DNA of 64,000 bases from Icerya purchasi (taxonomy: Eukaryota > Arthropoda > Insecta > Hemiptera > Monophlebidae): assembly GCA_039619475.1 (NCBI GenBank), contig CM077115.1, positions 177,948,060 through 178,012,059 on the forward strand, given 5' to 3'. Shown piece by piece: positions 1-11,970 of this stretch. The translations under genes were made by a program, and so were the position numbers. How positions within the stretch are numbered: the first letter of the stretch is position 1; the number at the start of each line of letters is the position of its first letter. Below the pieces are notes generated by a model. The model ran no database searches and had not been told where the DNA came from. It saw only the letters and a program-made list of their open reading frames with translations.

Positions 1-1660
1 GGGGGTTAAAACATAGACGTATTTTTAAATATTGGCAAATCAATTTCAAATGCCGATGCTAATAATCCTTTTTTCTCTTCTTATTAGGATGCCGTGTTTT
101 ATTGTATTGATAAACAGATTGCAGAAGAAAAGATATCATATAAATAATGTTGTGGACAACTCTAAAAAAAAAAAAAAAAACCTTGCGGGGGGACCTATTC
201 AGACTGCAGTGCAACACTGTCCAGTTTCGTCAGTAGGAATCACAGCAGTGGTTGTCCTAGTGATGGATAATTTTTATTTATTCATTATTGGCTTGTTTAA
301 TTAATTATTTATTTATTTGCTTATTTGTTTATTTATTGATTTATTATTTTATTTTCCATTTAGGCGTCGTTAAAATATATCATCAGTAGAACAAATGGAA
401 TAAACGTATTTGTGGGTATCTTCGATAGGTCATGTGAAAATCGGATTTTCTTTAAACGACAATAATTGAAGTGGGGAATTTAAGAATGGGACACTTCTCA
501 AAGAGCGTATCATTTTGGAAGGTAGCCTATAGAAATTTTGCGAGAGTACATCTGATAACGCGAATTAAGAAAGAAAGGAATAGCAGAGATTAACAGATGC
601 GCTTAACCGTTTAATAAGTGAGCGGATTTTTTACATTTCCGAGAATATTCGTTAGTCTAAAACTAAATGGTGCAGACTTCTACAAACTTCCGGTTCCTCG
701 GTTCAGTCGAATGGCGAAAGCTATGTATAGGGAATTTTGAATATTTTCGAGGAATTTCGTTGATTACGAAAAAAAAAAAAAGGGAATAATAAAATAAAAT
801 AATAGTAAATCCTTATTAAATATTATGTCATGTAAGGAAGATTTCTGCAGATATACAATTTTTAACAGGAAATATTTTACAGCATTAGAAAGCATATATA
901 TTTTAAGCTGTATTCGAAAAAGATGAGAATAATAAATCAAGTTGCGGAATAGAGGTAATTTATAACACGGTTCGTTAAGGTTGCTGCTAACTTCCATTAT
1001 TACAGTGACCGTGTTAACCGTTGGGAGTAGCAATTAAACTTAATAAAGCATACCATCAGTCGTATAGCGGCAGTAGTTATTGTAGTCTACCGATTGGTTA
1101 TAAGATGCAAATTTTCAATTAGAAATAATACTAATACCAATCATTTATTCAGGTATATCACGTACAGACATCCTGTTTGCATTGTTGCGATGAAAGCGAT
1201 AAAATTTAAAAAATTTAAATTAGTATTAAACAAGCATTGGAGAAATATCAAAATATAAGTAATAATTATAAAATTCCGCAAAAGATCATAGACACAGATT
1301 AAGTAATAAAAAGTTCGTACCGATTTCTTTAACGTACAATTTATATCCGGTCGTGTACTTTTTTTTATTAAATATAAAATTTAATATTATAGACACTGAA
1401 AACTATTAAGTACACTCAAAGATAATATCGGTCACAGATTGAACGGATCTAATCGTAGAACTCAAAAGATTACACGCTACAAAATTAGTTACGAACCTAA
1501 TGAATTAAATTCATTCACTGTTGAAAGAATATACGTAAAAATAATTCGATAATATAATAATAAAAGTAACCTATTGTAGAAATTAGTATTACATTTATTA
1601 ATAATTCTGCAATAGCAGAAAACTAAGGCTGTCAAATGAAACATTAAAGGCAGACAAAAA
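1..1660. other. AT-rich sequence, no gene seen
   Basis: Low-complexity AT-rich DNA with homopolymer runs near 168-180 and 769-782. The short open frames here are biased in composition and show no motif I recognise. Confidence 0.5.
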
Positions 1661-1689
1661 TTTAATTGGATGATTCCTGTATCGAATAT

Positions 1690-1865
1690 TATAACGGTAA
1701 CACTGTATATTATTATTTCGCCGAAGCGTTCTCTCTTTTATTCCCAACTTTTAGATCTTGGTCTTCCATATAATGCCTCTTATGTTCTCTCATTTCTTTC
1801 CTTTTCGGTTGTTCTTGTTCTACCGTCTTTTATTCAGTCTATCTCGCACCAGATTAAAAGCTGAT
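1690..1865 (+). pseudogene. LINE 3'-region remnant (short)
   Basis: The frame reads FYSQLLDLGLPYNASYVLSF. It resembles, residue by residue, a minus-strand segment at 34310-34520 that reads LYSQLLRLDIPASYSAALFF. That second segment follows a LINE-type C-terminal cysteine/histidine region, so I infer both are relics of the same LINE family just downstream of that motif. No catalytic motif is present here. The call rests only on this internal similarity. Confidence 0.35.
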
Positions 1866-2224
1866 ATATTATGTTTTTTTTGAGCTATTCTTTAGATGCT
1901 TGTTTTTTTTTTGTATTTTTTTTTTTAAGTTGGCGTATTTAAAAAAAAACAAAACCTAAAACGAACTAAAATTTCCGGGAAAAGCGAAAAATTACAATAG
2001 TGACGAAAGCAGCGAACTGAATATTTCATTTTAATGATTCGCTTATCTTATTCTGCTGCCTTTGTTCTCTTAACCACTGCCATAATGCCAATATATACGT
2101 TGTATGTAAATAAATAAAAAGCGATATACATATATATATATTTTTTTTTTTTTTTAAATAAACGTGAGTGTGAGGATTTACATGCGCCGTGTTTAACTGC
2201 TAAGGCTATTACAGCACATGGAGC

Positions 2225-2735
2225 TTACTTAGGAGGATTAAACACGATAATGCAGACCGCTAGTCCGCACGGAAGCTAATACGGCTGCAACTGTGAGGGA
2301 AGCATTTAGGAGTATTTTGATAATGTGGTAATATATGAGGATCATGATGTGCAAAGAAGGGGTTTCGAGAATTAAGTGAGGAGTAGATGGGGGCTTGATT
2401 GACTGCAGAAGGGGCAGACATTTGTAGGTGCTTGGCCCGTGAAGGTGTAACCGTGCGAGAGGGTTGCGCGACCTATTCGGAGACGGTTCAAGATGGAAAA
2501 GTATCTGCGGGAAACTCCGTTTGTGGACTACCAAGGCTAGGTGGTTGATTTTATGCTTCAAAGGAACGTGCTTGTGGGGATCTCTATTACTGCTTCCATT
2601 CCTCTCGAGCTCGGTACATGAGCAAGTGGGCCGATGATATGTGTTCGTAACATTAGTATCTTTTCCCTGATTAAAATTTCTTCGATATCTTTCTTTTTTG
2701 TCGGTCGTTCCGAAATGGTTAATATATTCCACACC
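2225..2735 (-). pseudogene. LINE ORF2 C-terminal remnant
   Basis: On the minus strand one frame reads LNRLRIGRATLSHGYTF followed by PTNVCPFCSQ. This matches the R-L-R-x-G-H-x-x-L-(S/T)-H-x-Y-L...C-x-x-C signature found after the RNase H domain of many non-LTR retrotransposons. A longer 164-residue open frame on the same strand is in a different phase and is probably a shadow. Stops follow the motif, so the copy is dead. RT and endonuclease domains are absent. Confidence 0.6.
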
Positions 2736-3579
2736 ATTTTCTTTTTTCTAGCGTGTTAAATGCAGTGCCGTCTTTAGCTGTTGAATTTTCAAGAACCCCT
2801 CAGTAGTTTTAAATTTATTATATTTTGTATTATTGTTAGGTCGGAAATTTTTCCAGCAAAAATGTTACGATGTAAGCATTAAAAAAATGAGTTGAAAATT
2901 TTAGGAGGCTCCAGCAATTTAAGAGACAGTCTTGCTTAAATTGATATCTCCCGTAAAGTGTATTCCATAACTTTCTTCTGGAATACCGCCTGTTCCTGTA
3001 TCAGTTATTTTTACATATACATTTTTATTAATGGGATAGTTGCGCACCTAATGTTCAACCTGCTCTTACAAACTGCTCTCATCTGTTAAAATTGTTCTAA
3101 CTTATTTTAATTACAGAAATTTACAACGTAACTAAAATATGTGACAAAGGTGCATTTTAAAAGTAATGAAAATTGCACTTGTTTTATTCCTTTTTCTTTG
3201 TCAAATTTGCAACAGTAGATGTGCTACCTTTATTATACTTTGCATTCGGAACATCGCTTAAATCTGGCAGTATTTTTATTAAAATTCCTTATTTTCATTA
3301 AAATATTCTTTTTGAAAAATGTTGATATAATTTATGCATCAAATTTACAGTATCATCCATTTTATAGACACATGTGTTTTACATAAATTGTATTTTTTAT
3401 TTCCCGAGTTTATCAGAATATTCTTTCACAGGGGGAAGAAACGTTTACGGATTTTATTGTTTACAATTTACGATAAACATGATTTAAAAAATTGAGGTAG
3501 AATTGATAGTCGTTCTAATCGTAATCTGTAATGATTTGGATCAGGTGAAAGTATAGCAGCAGTTCTAAAAAGCATATCA

Positions 3580-4260
3580 AATGTCTATTCTCTTCTTCGA
3601 GCAAAATACTAAGTTTGTTTTACGAGCCATGCCGCTAACAAAATGGGATACATTATTATTCCTCTTTACGGGTGTGTACTGTCCATTCCAAATTTTACTA
3701 CCGTTCTTTTATTCACGGACGATCTTCCTTAAATTGGATATAATTCCAAATCCATACCTTCGACTCCAGCTTAAGTCCTCTACAATTCTCGCAACCCATA
3801 CTGAATGTAATTATTTACACCTGTCTATTCGTAAATCTTATTCAAGTTACTGTTTCCTTGCTAAACGTCTTCCACTCACACCCCATTTCTCTTGTTCATC
3901 CGTGCCTCCCAATTTTTAAGATCTGACTTTTTACGCTGGAGAAAATAATGCCTGCCTTTCCTTTTGTTTATTTTCGTCTTGGTTCATTTCGGCTCCACTT
4001 AATCTTCCTTAATAATCCTTCCTACTTTTTCTTTATTTTCATCCGATCAGAAGGTATTCTATTTTTACTTTCAAAATTCCACGTCCCGGGGTCGTAATTA
4101 AACAGGAATTCTATACAGCGCCATCAACTGCTCATTTGCTTCTCAACGCTATTTACATTGACGGCTCTAGAACGCCTACTGGTGTCGACCGAGCTTCTTT
4201 AATTCTTCCAGATTTTACCGTAAGTCTTTTCGTCTTCTTCTTCCTGTTCAAAATTTGCAA
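3580..4260 (+). pseudogene. LINE RNase H N-terminal remnant
   Basis: Near 4160-4240 a frame reads LLNAIYIDGSRTPTGVDRAS, the first RNase H motif (I/Y-x-D-G-S) with its catalytic Asp and the following glycine-containing strand. Upstream at 3581-3919 is a 112-codon frame that fits the poorly conserved linker between RT and RNase H, but this part is inferred from position only. The remainder of RNase H and any 3' end are not visible. Confidence 0.5.
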
Positions 4261-4883
4261 ATATGAATTATTTTGGACTTTCGGATATTTATTTTAATAT
4301 TGAGAATGAATAATTACGATGTGTAAGGCGACGAAGTAGGCTGCGAGTGTTTGTCCTTAACAAGTAAAATTCGCGACCACGAAACAAACTCTGATAAACT
4401 TAAAATGCTCTCCATGAAACATTTGACAGGTCTCTTAGTCGTTTATCAACATCGGCTATCTTCCTCTTTTTTATATTTTTCGTTGTTATCAACGCGAAAT
4501 TCTCGCAATATTTCTGGCGTCTTCTACTGCGTTTGTTACCGGTGATCCGTTAAAAATTTCGACGAGACGGATTATCTTACAAAGAAGTGATAACGGATCG
4601 AAATTCTTCTTAGAGCATTCGTTCAAAGTAAAGTGGCAATCGAAATGAATCTAGTTCACATTAAAAAAGGTATATGCAGAATTTCATTAAAGAGTGGCCA
4701 ATTTGTGCAGCTATACTTCCAGAAAAGCACTTAACCCTAACTCTTGCTAAACATTTCCTTGAATAATGGCATTCCAATCTTTTGAAAAAACTAGGAATGC
4801 ACGATATTAAAACATATTTTTCCATAACAGATACTTATATTTTTCATTAATTAATTAGATTATTTTTAATTTTAAATACGCTA

Positions 4884-4885
<2 letters not shown>

Positions 4886-4933
<48 letters not shown>
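4886..4933. repeat. (TA)n microsatellite
   Basis: Uninterrupted TA dinucleotides over about 48 bp. Confidence 0.95.
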
Positions 4934-4934
<1 letters not shown>

Positions 4935-4961
4935 GCACACATACTTCAACCATATTTTCTC

Positions 4962-5078
4962 GTTTTAATTATTTTTTCGGAATATAAGCAGTTTAGTTAG
5001 TTTTTAATTATTTTTTCGGAATATAAGCAGTTTAGTTAGTTTTTAATTATTTTTTCGGAATATAAGCGGTTTAGTTAA
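4962..5078. repeat. 39-bp tandem repeat, three copies
   Basis: Three head-to-tail copies (4962-5000, 5001-5039, 5040-5078). The unit contains TTCGGAATATAAGC. Copies one and two are almost identical; the third differs by an A to G change and at its end. Lies directly after the (TA)n run. Confidence 0.95.
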
Positions 5079-5286
5079 TTTTCACTAAGCGCCAAAGTTT
5101 TAGGGGAAGACGGAGTTGACAGTCCCCTATCTCCTCCGGTTAGTTAATAAAGCGAGAAATATGTATTCTGAAATTAATCAGGAGCGCAAATATTTACGTA
5201 TTTTCGAGCGATGCTGTAATTCCAGCCCGAACCGTTAAATATAATGTGACTGTCAACGTGTGCCGGATAATGGAAGTGTAATTATT

Positions 5287-5319
<33 letters not shown>
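5287..5319. repeat. Poly-A run (~32 bp)
   Basis: Long A homopolymer with no adjacent element that I can assign. It could be the tail of an eroded retroposed copy, but no upstream body is recognisable. Confidence 0.8.
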
Positions 5320-5321
<2 letters not shown>

Positions 5322-5843
5322 TTCAGCACGAACAATTTTATTAAACGCTTTCATTTAACTCTGATATGTGTATGTCTCTGTAAATCAATGAAATCTCGCA
5401 ATTATAATTTGAGCCATTCCCTTAATAAGGTTGAAGGTTAATTTTTTTAATCGATTACCACTCGCCCGCTATATTATTCTAAGATGCAATTATTTTTTTA
5501 ATTTTCAATGAGTGTTTTTTTTTTTTAACTTTTCAATTCCGCCGCATAAATCTGTTTTAATCGAAATTGTAAATTTGGGATACTTCTCGGTAAAACAGAA
5601 AGCTAATTTTTTTTTCCAATGATACGTCTGCCAATACAAGAATTTTTAATTAGGACTTTAATTTTCCGCAAATAAATTTTTTTTTTTTTTTTTTATCATA
5701 ATATTGATCATGCTTGTGTTTAAAATGATGCTTCTTAAAATCGATTTTATATATTTGTTACATATTTTTGTCGACATCAAAAAAAAAAAAAAAAAGGCTT
5801 TTTGTTTGTTCGTCCATAATTTGTACTCATGATGACCAATTTT

Positions 5844-5859
5844 AATGACTCACATTGTC
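5844..5859. repeat. 5' target-site duplication of the R1-like LINE
   Basis: The sequence TGACTCACATTGTC (with two preceding A) occurs here and again at 10706-10721, directly after the 3' poly-A tail of the LINE. Identical copies at both ends mark a complete target-primed insertion. Confidence 0.92.
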
Positions 5860-5866
5860 GAGCAGA

Positions 5867-5975
5867 TGGTTTTAAGTCGAACGAAAAAGGTCGTGTATAC
5901 TCGTGTTTCGTTAAAATCGTTGATTTTAAGTCGAACGGAAAAGATCGTGTAAACCCGTGTTTCGTTAAAATCGTT
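5867..5975 (+). promoter_or_regulatory. 54-bp direct repeat at LINE 5' end
   Basis: Two head-to-tail copies of a 54-bp unit begin within 10 bp of the 5' target-site duplication. Shared blocks include TTTTAAGTCGAACG and CGTGTTTCGTTAAAATCGTT. The copies differ at a handful of positions. Tandem 5' monomers act as promoters in some LINEs (mouse L1 is the known case). That function here is inferred from position only. Confidence 0.7.
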
Positions 5976-6015
5976 ATAATATAAACAAATTAGGTGTACG
6001 GACGGCGCCGTCATT

Positions 6016-7479
6016 ATGCCGCCCGATCGTCCTGTAGCGGCTCCACCGCCGTCGCTAAGACCCACCAATTCTTCCAAACACTTTACGAATTACAAGATCT
6101 ACAAAAAATAGTTCACAACTAACCTCACTAATCACCGCATCGTCGGCAACCAAACCTACACCGATTTCGTGAAAGGCAGCAGAAACTACACCACCAACAC
6201 CAGCAAACAATGCATTTTCTCCAGCGTATAACAAAGTGGCCGAATCTGTAAAATTCCCAGACCGAAAACAAGCCATTATACTCGATGCAGCTGATAACAT
6301 TCCGCTCAGCAACTACGTAGAAGCCGTTAGCAATAAGGTTGGTCCACACAATATTTTATTTTCCTCTCGCATATCGAACAACCGTATATGTATGTATTTA
6401 TCGAACAGAAATGTAGCTGATCAGTTTATATTATCTCACCCGTCTCTTACTATAAATAATATAAGTATTAAGACGCGTAAATTAATAAACCCATCCAAGC
6501 GCATAGTTCTGTCTAATGTTTCGCCACATATTCCGAACTACATACTTGAACAAGCTCTTTCCAATATTAATCTGAAACTAACCTCCCCAATCACTTTCAT
6601 TAAAGCTGGCCTCACTGAAGAAAAATTTAAACATATCCTGAGTTTCCGTAGACAAGTTTATGTAACATATGATCAGATAAACCAATTTCTTATACCAGAA
6701 TCAATGATCATCAAATATGAAGATGAACAATTTCGTATATTTATAACAACAGAAGAAAAGTGGTGTAAAGCTTGTAAAACTCACTCGCACAACGAAACTA
6801 CTTGTCCAAAAATAGAACAGGCAAAACTTACAAACCAGAAAAATGATCAGACTGGCAAACCGGCTACTAGCCAACAAAATGAGAAAGAGACAAAATGGTA
6901 GAGGACGAACCGGCGATACAAAACCCTAGCAAACTGATTAAACCTCATGTTAAATTAAATACTTCCAAAACTCCTGTATCAAAGGAAAAAAGTGAGCAAC
7001 AACAAACAGTCGCTAAACGAGTACATCCCGTAACACCAGAACCACAAACTACAATGGAGTTTACTTTCACAGACATGCAAAATAAACCTTCTGAACAAAG
7101 TAATACCGAAACTAGTTTATCAAACACCAACAAAACAAACACGAATAAGGAAAAAGAATCACATAAAATCCAAAAAAAAATTAAACTGTCAACAAAAGAG
7201 ATGTTAACACCAATAGCCGAAAATATAACAGAACAAAAAAGTTACCCATTATCCTTCATTAATTTCACTATTCTAATGGATATGGTTAAAGGTCAACATG
7301 AACCATTAGATATCATACAAACTTTCACAGATGACATCGAAGGATTAAAAAGAATGTTAGCGGAAAACTACGGATTGTTGCAGAATAGAGAAATGAAAGG
7401 TCGATTTAAAAGACTACTAAAAAACCTCAATAGATCAACTGACGAGTCACATGACAGTGATTCTGAAACTGAAGAATAA
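6016..7479 (+). pseudogene. LINE ORF1 (gag-like, CCHC zinc knuckle), broken
   Basis: ORF1 encodes the nucleic-acid-binding chaperone of the element. An ATG at 6016 opens a Pro-rich frame that ends at a TAG near 6109. The main frame is open from 6173 to 6901, with a TGA at 6170 that looks like a decayed codon inside a Pro/Thr/Ser-rich N-terminus. At about 6770-6820 it has one zinc knuckle, CKACKTHSHNETTC (C-x2-C-x4-H-x4-C). It ends with TAG at 6899-6901. A second frame, 6895-7479 (194 codons), starts at an ATG overlapping that stop, is Lys/Thr/Gln-rich, then has a folded-looking C-terminal stretch and an acidic tail (SDSETEE). R1-like elements usually have a single ORF1 with several knuckles, so I read this as one ORF1 split by at least two frameshifts and one nonsense change. 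A genuine overlapping second ORF is possible but less likely. Confidence 0.75.
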
Positions 7480-7585
7480 ATTTCTATATACGAAATTAAG
7501 AAATATATATTATTAATAATACCAGTGTATTTCCATATATTTTTATAATAAATGTATTCCCTAATTAGACCTCATATTATAAGCA

Positions 7586-10400
7586 ATGGTCAAGATCTTA
7601 CAGTACAATGAAAATCACTCTAGCCTAGCTAGAGATATTTTACTAACAAAAGTGATAACTAAAAATATAGATATTATATTTATTTGTGATAAGTGTAAAA
7701 GTAATTATGTACCCACAAATTTTAAGAACATAGCACACAACACGCTTATGATAATCTATCGCTTAGGAATACCTTTAAAAACTAAATTTATACATAACAA
7801 TTTTAACATTATTATTGTTGAGATTGAGGATATTACTTTTATTTTAACGTACATACCGCCAAATGGCGTATCTACTCAATATTTTCAGTTTATCGATATG
7901 TATTTAAAGAATAATAAATTAACGAAATTTATATGGTTGCGAGACCTAAATTCTCGAAATTTACTATGGGATACAGTGAATAATACGAGAGGAAAGAAAT
8001 TATTAAATATAATAGAATTATATGACTTACATATTTTAAATATCAAAAATAAATATACTTTTAAGAGAAGCAAACAAAAAAGTGTAATAGACTTAACTTT
8101 GGTAACTAGAAATTTAATAAATCGAGTTCAAAATTGGGAAGTTAGTCACGAATTAAATGCCAGTGATCATTTTTATATTACTTTTAACGTAATTTCGGTT
8201 ATAAGGAAGACAGAAGAAAGTGTTATTAAAGTTATTAACTACAATAAGTTAGCAGTTAACTTAAGAAAATACAGTTATATGATTGATGTACATGTTATCT
8301 GCAATGATATACAACAAATTAAAAGTTGGTTGAATAGTTTTCAAGACTATGTCAACACAATTCTAAATAGTTCATATTCCACCATCCGGTCAACTGTCTA
8401 TTGGTGGAATACTGAATTACAAATAAAGAAATTACTGGTAAATAATTTATACAAAAAGTATCGAAACTGTAAAAACATACATGTAAAACATAACCATTAC
8501 AATAATTATAAAGTAAATTTTAAGGAATATAAGTTTATGATTAAAAACGCTAAGTTGAAAGCCTGGAAAAAATTACTGGAAGACAAAAATGTCTTTGGAT
8601 TAAAATACAGAATATTAACTAATAAAAAAAAAAGTATTAATATACCAACATTAGATAATTATGCGTGTACAGAAAAGGATAAAGTCGACTTATTGATGTC
8701 AAACCTTAACGTAAAACCATTTAAAGCAGAAGTACATGAACCTAACGTAACCATATCGATTACTAAAGAAGAAGTTAACGTAATTATTAAACAACTTAAA
8801 AATAAAGTGTCAGCAGGACTTGATGGAATATCAAATGGATTTATTAAAAGATTTCATAATTTGTTACCAGATGTAATACCGAAAGTTATTAACGTACTAT
8901 TTAAATATAGTTATTATCCTCAAGAATGGAAATTAAGTAAAACAGTTATAATACCTAAAATTAATAAAAATCCAAACTCGTCTACTTCATATAGAGCTAT
9001 ATCTTTGTTATCTAATTTCAGTAAAATTTATGAAAAATGTATTCTTCATAAATTAAAAGAATTTGTAGAAAATAACGGAATAATAAATGATAACCAGTAT
9101 GGCGCATTACCAGGCAGATCGTCTGAATTGGCTATTCACAATATTTTACAAACAATAAGAATATACAAAAATAAAAATTACCGTACATGCTTACTTACTC
9201 TTGATATAACAAAGGCTTTCGACAGTTTAGATTTAAATAGATTACTTGCATTATTAAAGGAACTAGGATTACATAATGGCATGTTGAACATTGTAAATCG
9301 ATATTTCGAAAACCGCTACAGTGTATTACAAATCGGTAATTATTCAAAAAAACAAGAAACCGTTATGGGAGTACCGCAAGGGTCTGTTTTAGGACCGTAC
9401 TTGTGGAACATAGTTTTCTCTCAAATGTATAACATTAGATTACCCACTAATATAAACATTTTCACTTTCGTAGATGATATTGCAAATAGCCGATAAGAAC
9501 GAAAATTTATTGGAAAATAAAGTTTACCAGGTTTATACAGAAATCGCGAAATGGTTAGAACAATACAATTTAAATATTAACGAATCTAAGTCAACTTACA
9601 TGTTGTTTAACAAAAACTTAAAGGATAAAAGATTAAATTTGCTCCAATACGGATTAAATATCAGCATGGTTAGTCAAAGCAAATACTTAGGCATAATAAT
9701 AGACAATAACTTAAAATTTTATAATCATTTTCACTATATCACTAAAAAAATAAATACATTTTTAATTATATTTAACAAATTATATAATAATAATAACCGA
9801 TTAAATTACAAGAAGGGACTAACCTTATATAAAAGCGTAATATTGCCTAACATACTTTATGGTAGTGTAATATATATATAGACATTTTAAAAGTTAAACG
9901 ATTTCAAAATATATTAAATAGTTTTCAGAGAACTATTGCAATAAAAATGATTAAAGCTTATAGAACTACCAGCTACATGGCAAGCGCTGTCATTGCAGGT
10001 ATTAAACCCCATTAAGTTACGAAATACAGAAACATATTGACATATTTTTAATAGAAAATAATATTAAAATTCATGAATTCCTTAACGTACCGTATCATCG
10101 GCCTTGCTTCATACACGAACAAACCCCGTTAACGCTTAAACAGTTTAAACACTTATATATTAGATAAATATTATAATAATAAATTTCAGGCGCAGTGGGA
10201 CGAATATAATAACGGTATAGCTAAACATTTTTTTCCAACCATAGATGATAGACTACATAATAAAGTTTTTACGCCAAATTTTTTTAATGTACAATTTCTT
10301 ACTGGACACGGTCTATTTAAAGATTATTTACATAAACATAAAATTGCACACTCAAATAACTGTGTAACGCGTGTAACTTTCCTGATAATATGAAGCATAT
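7586..10400 (+). pseudogene. LINE ORF2: APE endonuclease and reverse transcriptase, broken
   Basis: ORF2 nicks the target and reverse-transcribes the element RNA. The first frame (7586-9496, 636 codons) begins MVKILQYNENHS, the usual LQxN endonuclease start. It carries WLRDLNSRNLLWD (family form GDFN) and SDHFYITF, the C-terminal Asp-His pair. The usual endonuclease Glu appears as Asp (FICDKCK) and Gly-Asp as Arg-Asp, both probable decay. RT motifs follow: SYRAISLLSNFSKIYEK, LTLDITKAFDSLD (motif A), GVPQGSVLGPYLWNI (motif B) and FVDDIA (motif C). A frameshift just after FVDDI moves the frame to 9474-9881, which contains SKYLGIIIDNNLKF (thumb). Further stops or shifts precede AYRTTSYMASAVIAG, QWDEYNNGI and QFLTGHGLFKDYLHKHKI, the C-terminal region of R1-type ORF2. 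No RNase H is present. Confidence 0.85.
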
Positions 10401-10685
10401 CTTTACCGGCTGTTAATAATTCAGATTTTAGCGATATTAGCCCTGATCAATCAGTAACTAAGCTATTTAAAATATGTTCAGTAGTTTTACGATAGCCGAA
10501 ATAAATCACCGTAAAGTACATGTACACCTGTATTAATATTAATATTTAAGGAATACTAATTATTATTAACATTGTAAAACAGTCTGTCAGGGTTCCATAA
10601 ACTTAAATGGAAGGGCTCAGGACAGACCTGTTATTTATATAAATTTTCTAAATATATTTACCCCATCGTATTACGAATTGGGGAC
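10400..10685 (+). other. 3' UTR of the R1-like LINE
   Basis: Non-coding stretch between the ORF2 C-terminus and the poly-A tail. It contains a short imperfect palindrome built from CAGTCTGTCAGGG and CAGGACAGACCTG near 10579-10630, plausibly a 3' stem-loop. It ends in CCCCATCGTATTACGAATTGGGG, where CCCCA and TGGGG can pair, immediately before the A tail. Confidence 0.55.
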
Positions 10686-10705
10686 AAAAAAAAAAAAAAA
10701 AAAAA

Positions 10706-10721
10706 AATGACTCACATTGTC
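10706..10721. repeat. 3' target-site duplication of the R1-like LINE
   Basis: Second copy of the 14-16 bp sequence seen at 5844-5859, abutting the poly-A tail. Confidence 0.92.
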
Positions 10722-10909
10722 CATTCGAAAATGTATAGTCAGCAATGGGAACATATTGATGACCATGGGTGAACCGCAGTAGTCATTCAAATAGACATTA
10801 AAAAAATGTGGTCCCTTTGGATAATTTTTTTTATTTACTAATTTAACAGACGCGTTAACCTGAAGTATTATCAATACTAAGCATGGAAAAGTAATTTAAA
10901 AAGATTAAA

Positions 10910-11800
10910 ACCTTGGAAAAGAAATTCTTCAACCTGCCTTTTTCTCTCTACCCCTCATCGTTAAAGACAGTTCTTCTTCACTGTGTAAAACTTAATTATT
11001 TTCCTTCATAAGTCCGGACTCTACTCACTAATCTAAACCTCCTTCTCCTCCTGTGCCTCTAGCCATAGTTGCTGCACATGGCACGGAAATCTAATTTAAT
11101 AATAATACAAAAAAATGAAAGTTTATTAATGTTAGTTAATTCCTCCAGTAAATATTATGTACCTTCCTAAAAATGTTTTGCGAGCTATCTCATTTTCTCT
11201 TTCTGTTCTCTCTCCCGATTATGTAATACTTCTTATACGCTTTCTGATCCATGATCTTTTCCTCCTCCACTCGATCAAGATCAATCTCCTGTGGATTCCT
11301 GGTCATTTAGGCATTAAGTGTAATGAATTAGTGGATATTCATTAGCCCGCGCTTCCATTTCCAGGAACACATTTTTGAGCACATTTTCATCCCATAATAT
11401 TGTTTTTTTTTCTTCAATCGTTCATTCCAAACTATGGCTCAACTCCTATTTTTCTTCATTTTCTAATGCTACCTCCTTTTATCTCTCTTTTCAGCTATCT
11501 TTTCCTGCTCACTCATAGTTTTCTTAATACTTTCCCCCTCCTAAACGCTCTACAATCTCTGCAATTTGTCGTCTTAGCTGTAACCATAGTCTCTTTCCTG
11601 CATCATTTTATCGGGTTTCATTTGCATCTACTCCATTTCGTCCTTCTCACCTCCCTTCCATATGCTTGTAATCCTGATATCATGTTTTATTTTAATGTTC
11701 GGTCTTCTCCGCTGAACAATCGTCCTATTCTTTGTTTGCTCTAAGAAATACGATCTCTACGCTAGCTTGAGATCCTCATTCGCAGGAATCATAGCTTCAA
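10910..11800 (+). pseudogene. LINE RNase H and C-terminal remnant
   Basis: The frame at 11157-11345 contains LLWIPGHLGIKCNELVDI, the last RNase H motif (W-x-P-G-H-x-G-I-x-G-N-E-x-A-D). The catalytic Asp is kept, but Gly is changed to Cys before NE. About 250 bp later, shifting frames give FPASFYRVSFAST and similar pieces of a C-terminal cysteine/histidine region of the same kind as at 34310-34700. The upstream RT is absent and several frameshifts are needed, so this is a dead 3' fragment. Confidence 0.6.
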
Positions 11801-11970
11801 AGTGTGAATATCAGTCTGTGAATCTCTCGATATTCTTTCGGAATTTCTGCTCTAATATATCCAGCTGCTTTACTAGAGGATTTGCCGGGGTAGCCTCAAC
11901 AATCGAGTAGCTAGTTAGCGATCGTCACGAAGCATCTTTGGCCTTTATTTGCGCCGTGTTTCTGTTCAAT

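Larger units (their letters stand above)
5860..10705 (+). mobile_element. Near full-length R1-clade-like LINE
   Basis: A ~4.85-kb non-LTR retrotransposon bounded by a 14-16 bp target-site duplication and ending in a 20+ nt poly-A tail (from about 10686). Order: 5' tandem repeat, ORF1 with a CCHC zinc knuckle, ORF2 with APE-type endonuclease, reverse transcriptase, and a C-terminal TGHG...C region, then a 3' UTR. No RNase H lies between the RT and the C-terminal motif. This, together with the QWDEY...FFPTIDDR and LTGHGLFKDYL segments, points to the R1 clade. Both ORFs carry frameshifts or stops, so the copy is inactive as sequenced. The high overall coherence suggests it is relatively young. 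Confidence 0.88.

Noticed and set aside
2238..2732. 164-codon minus-strand frame as a gene
   Set aside because: The LINE signature LNRLRIGRATLSHGYTF is in another phase of the same strand. The long frame has no motif and is best read as a shadow.
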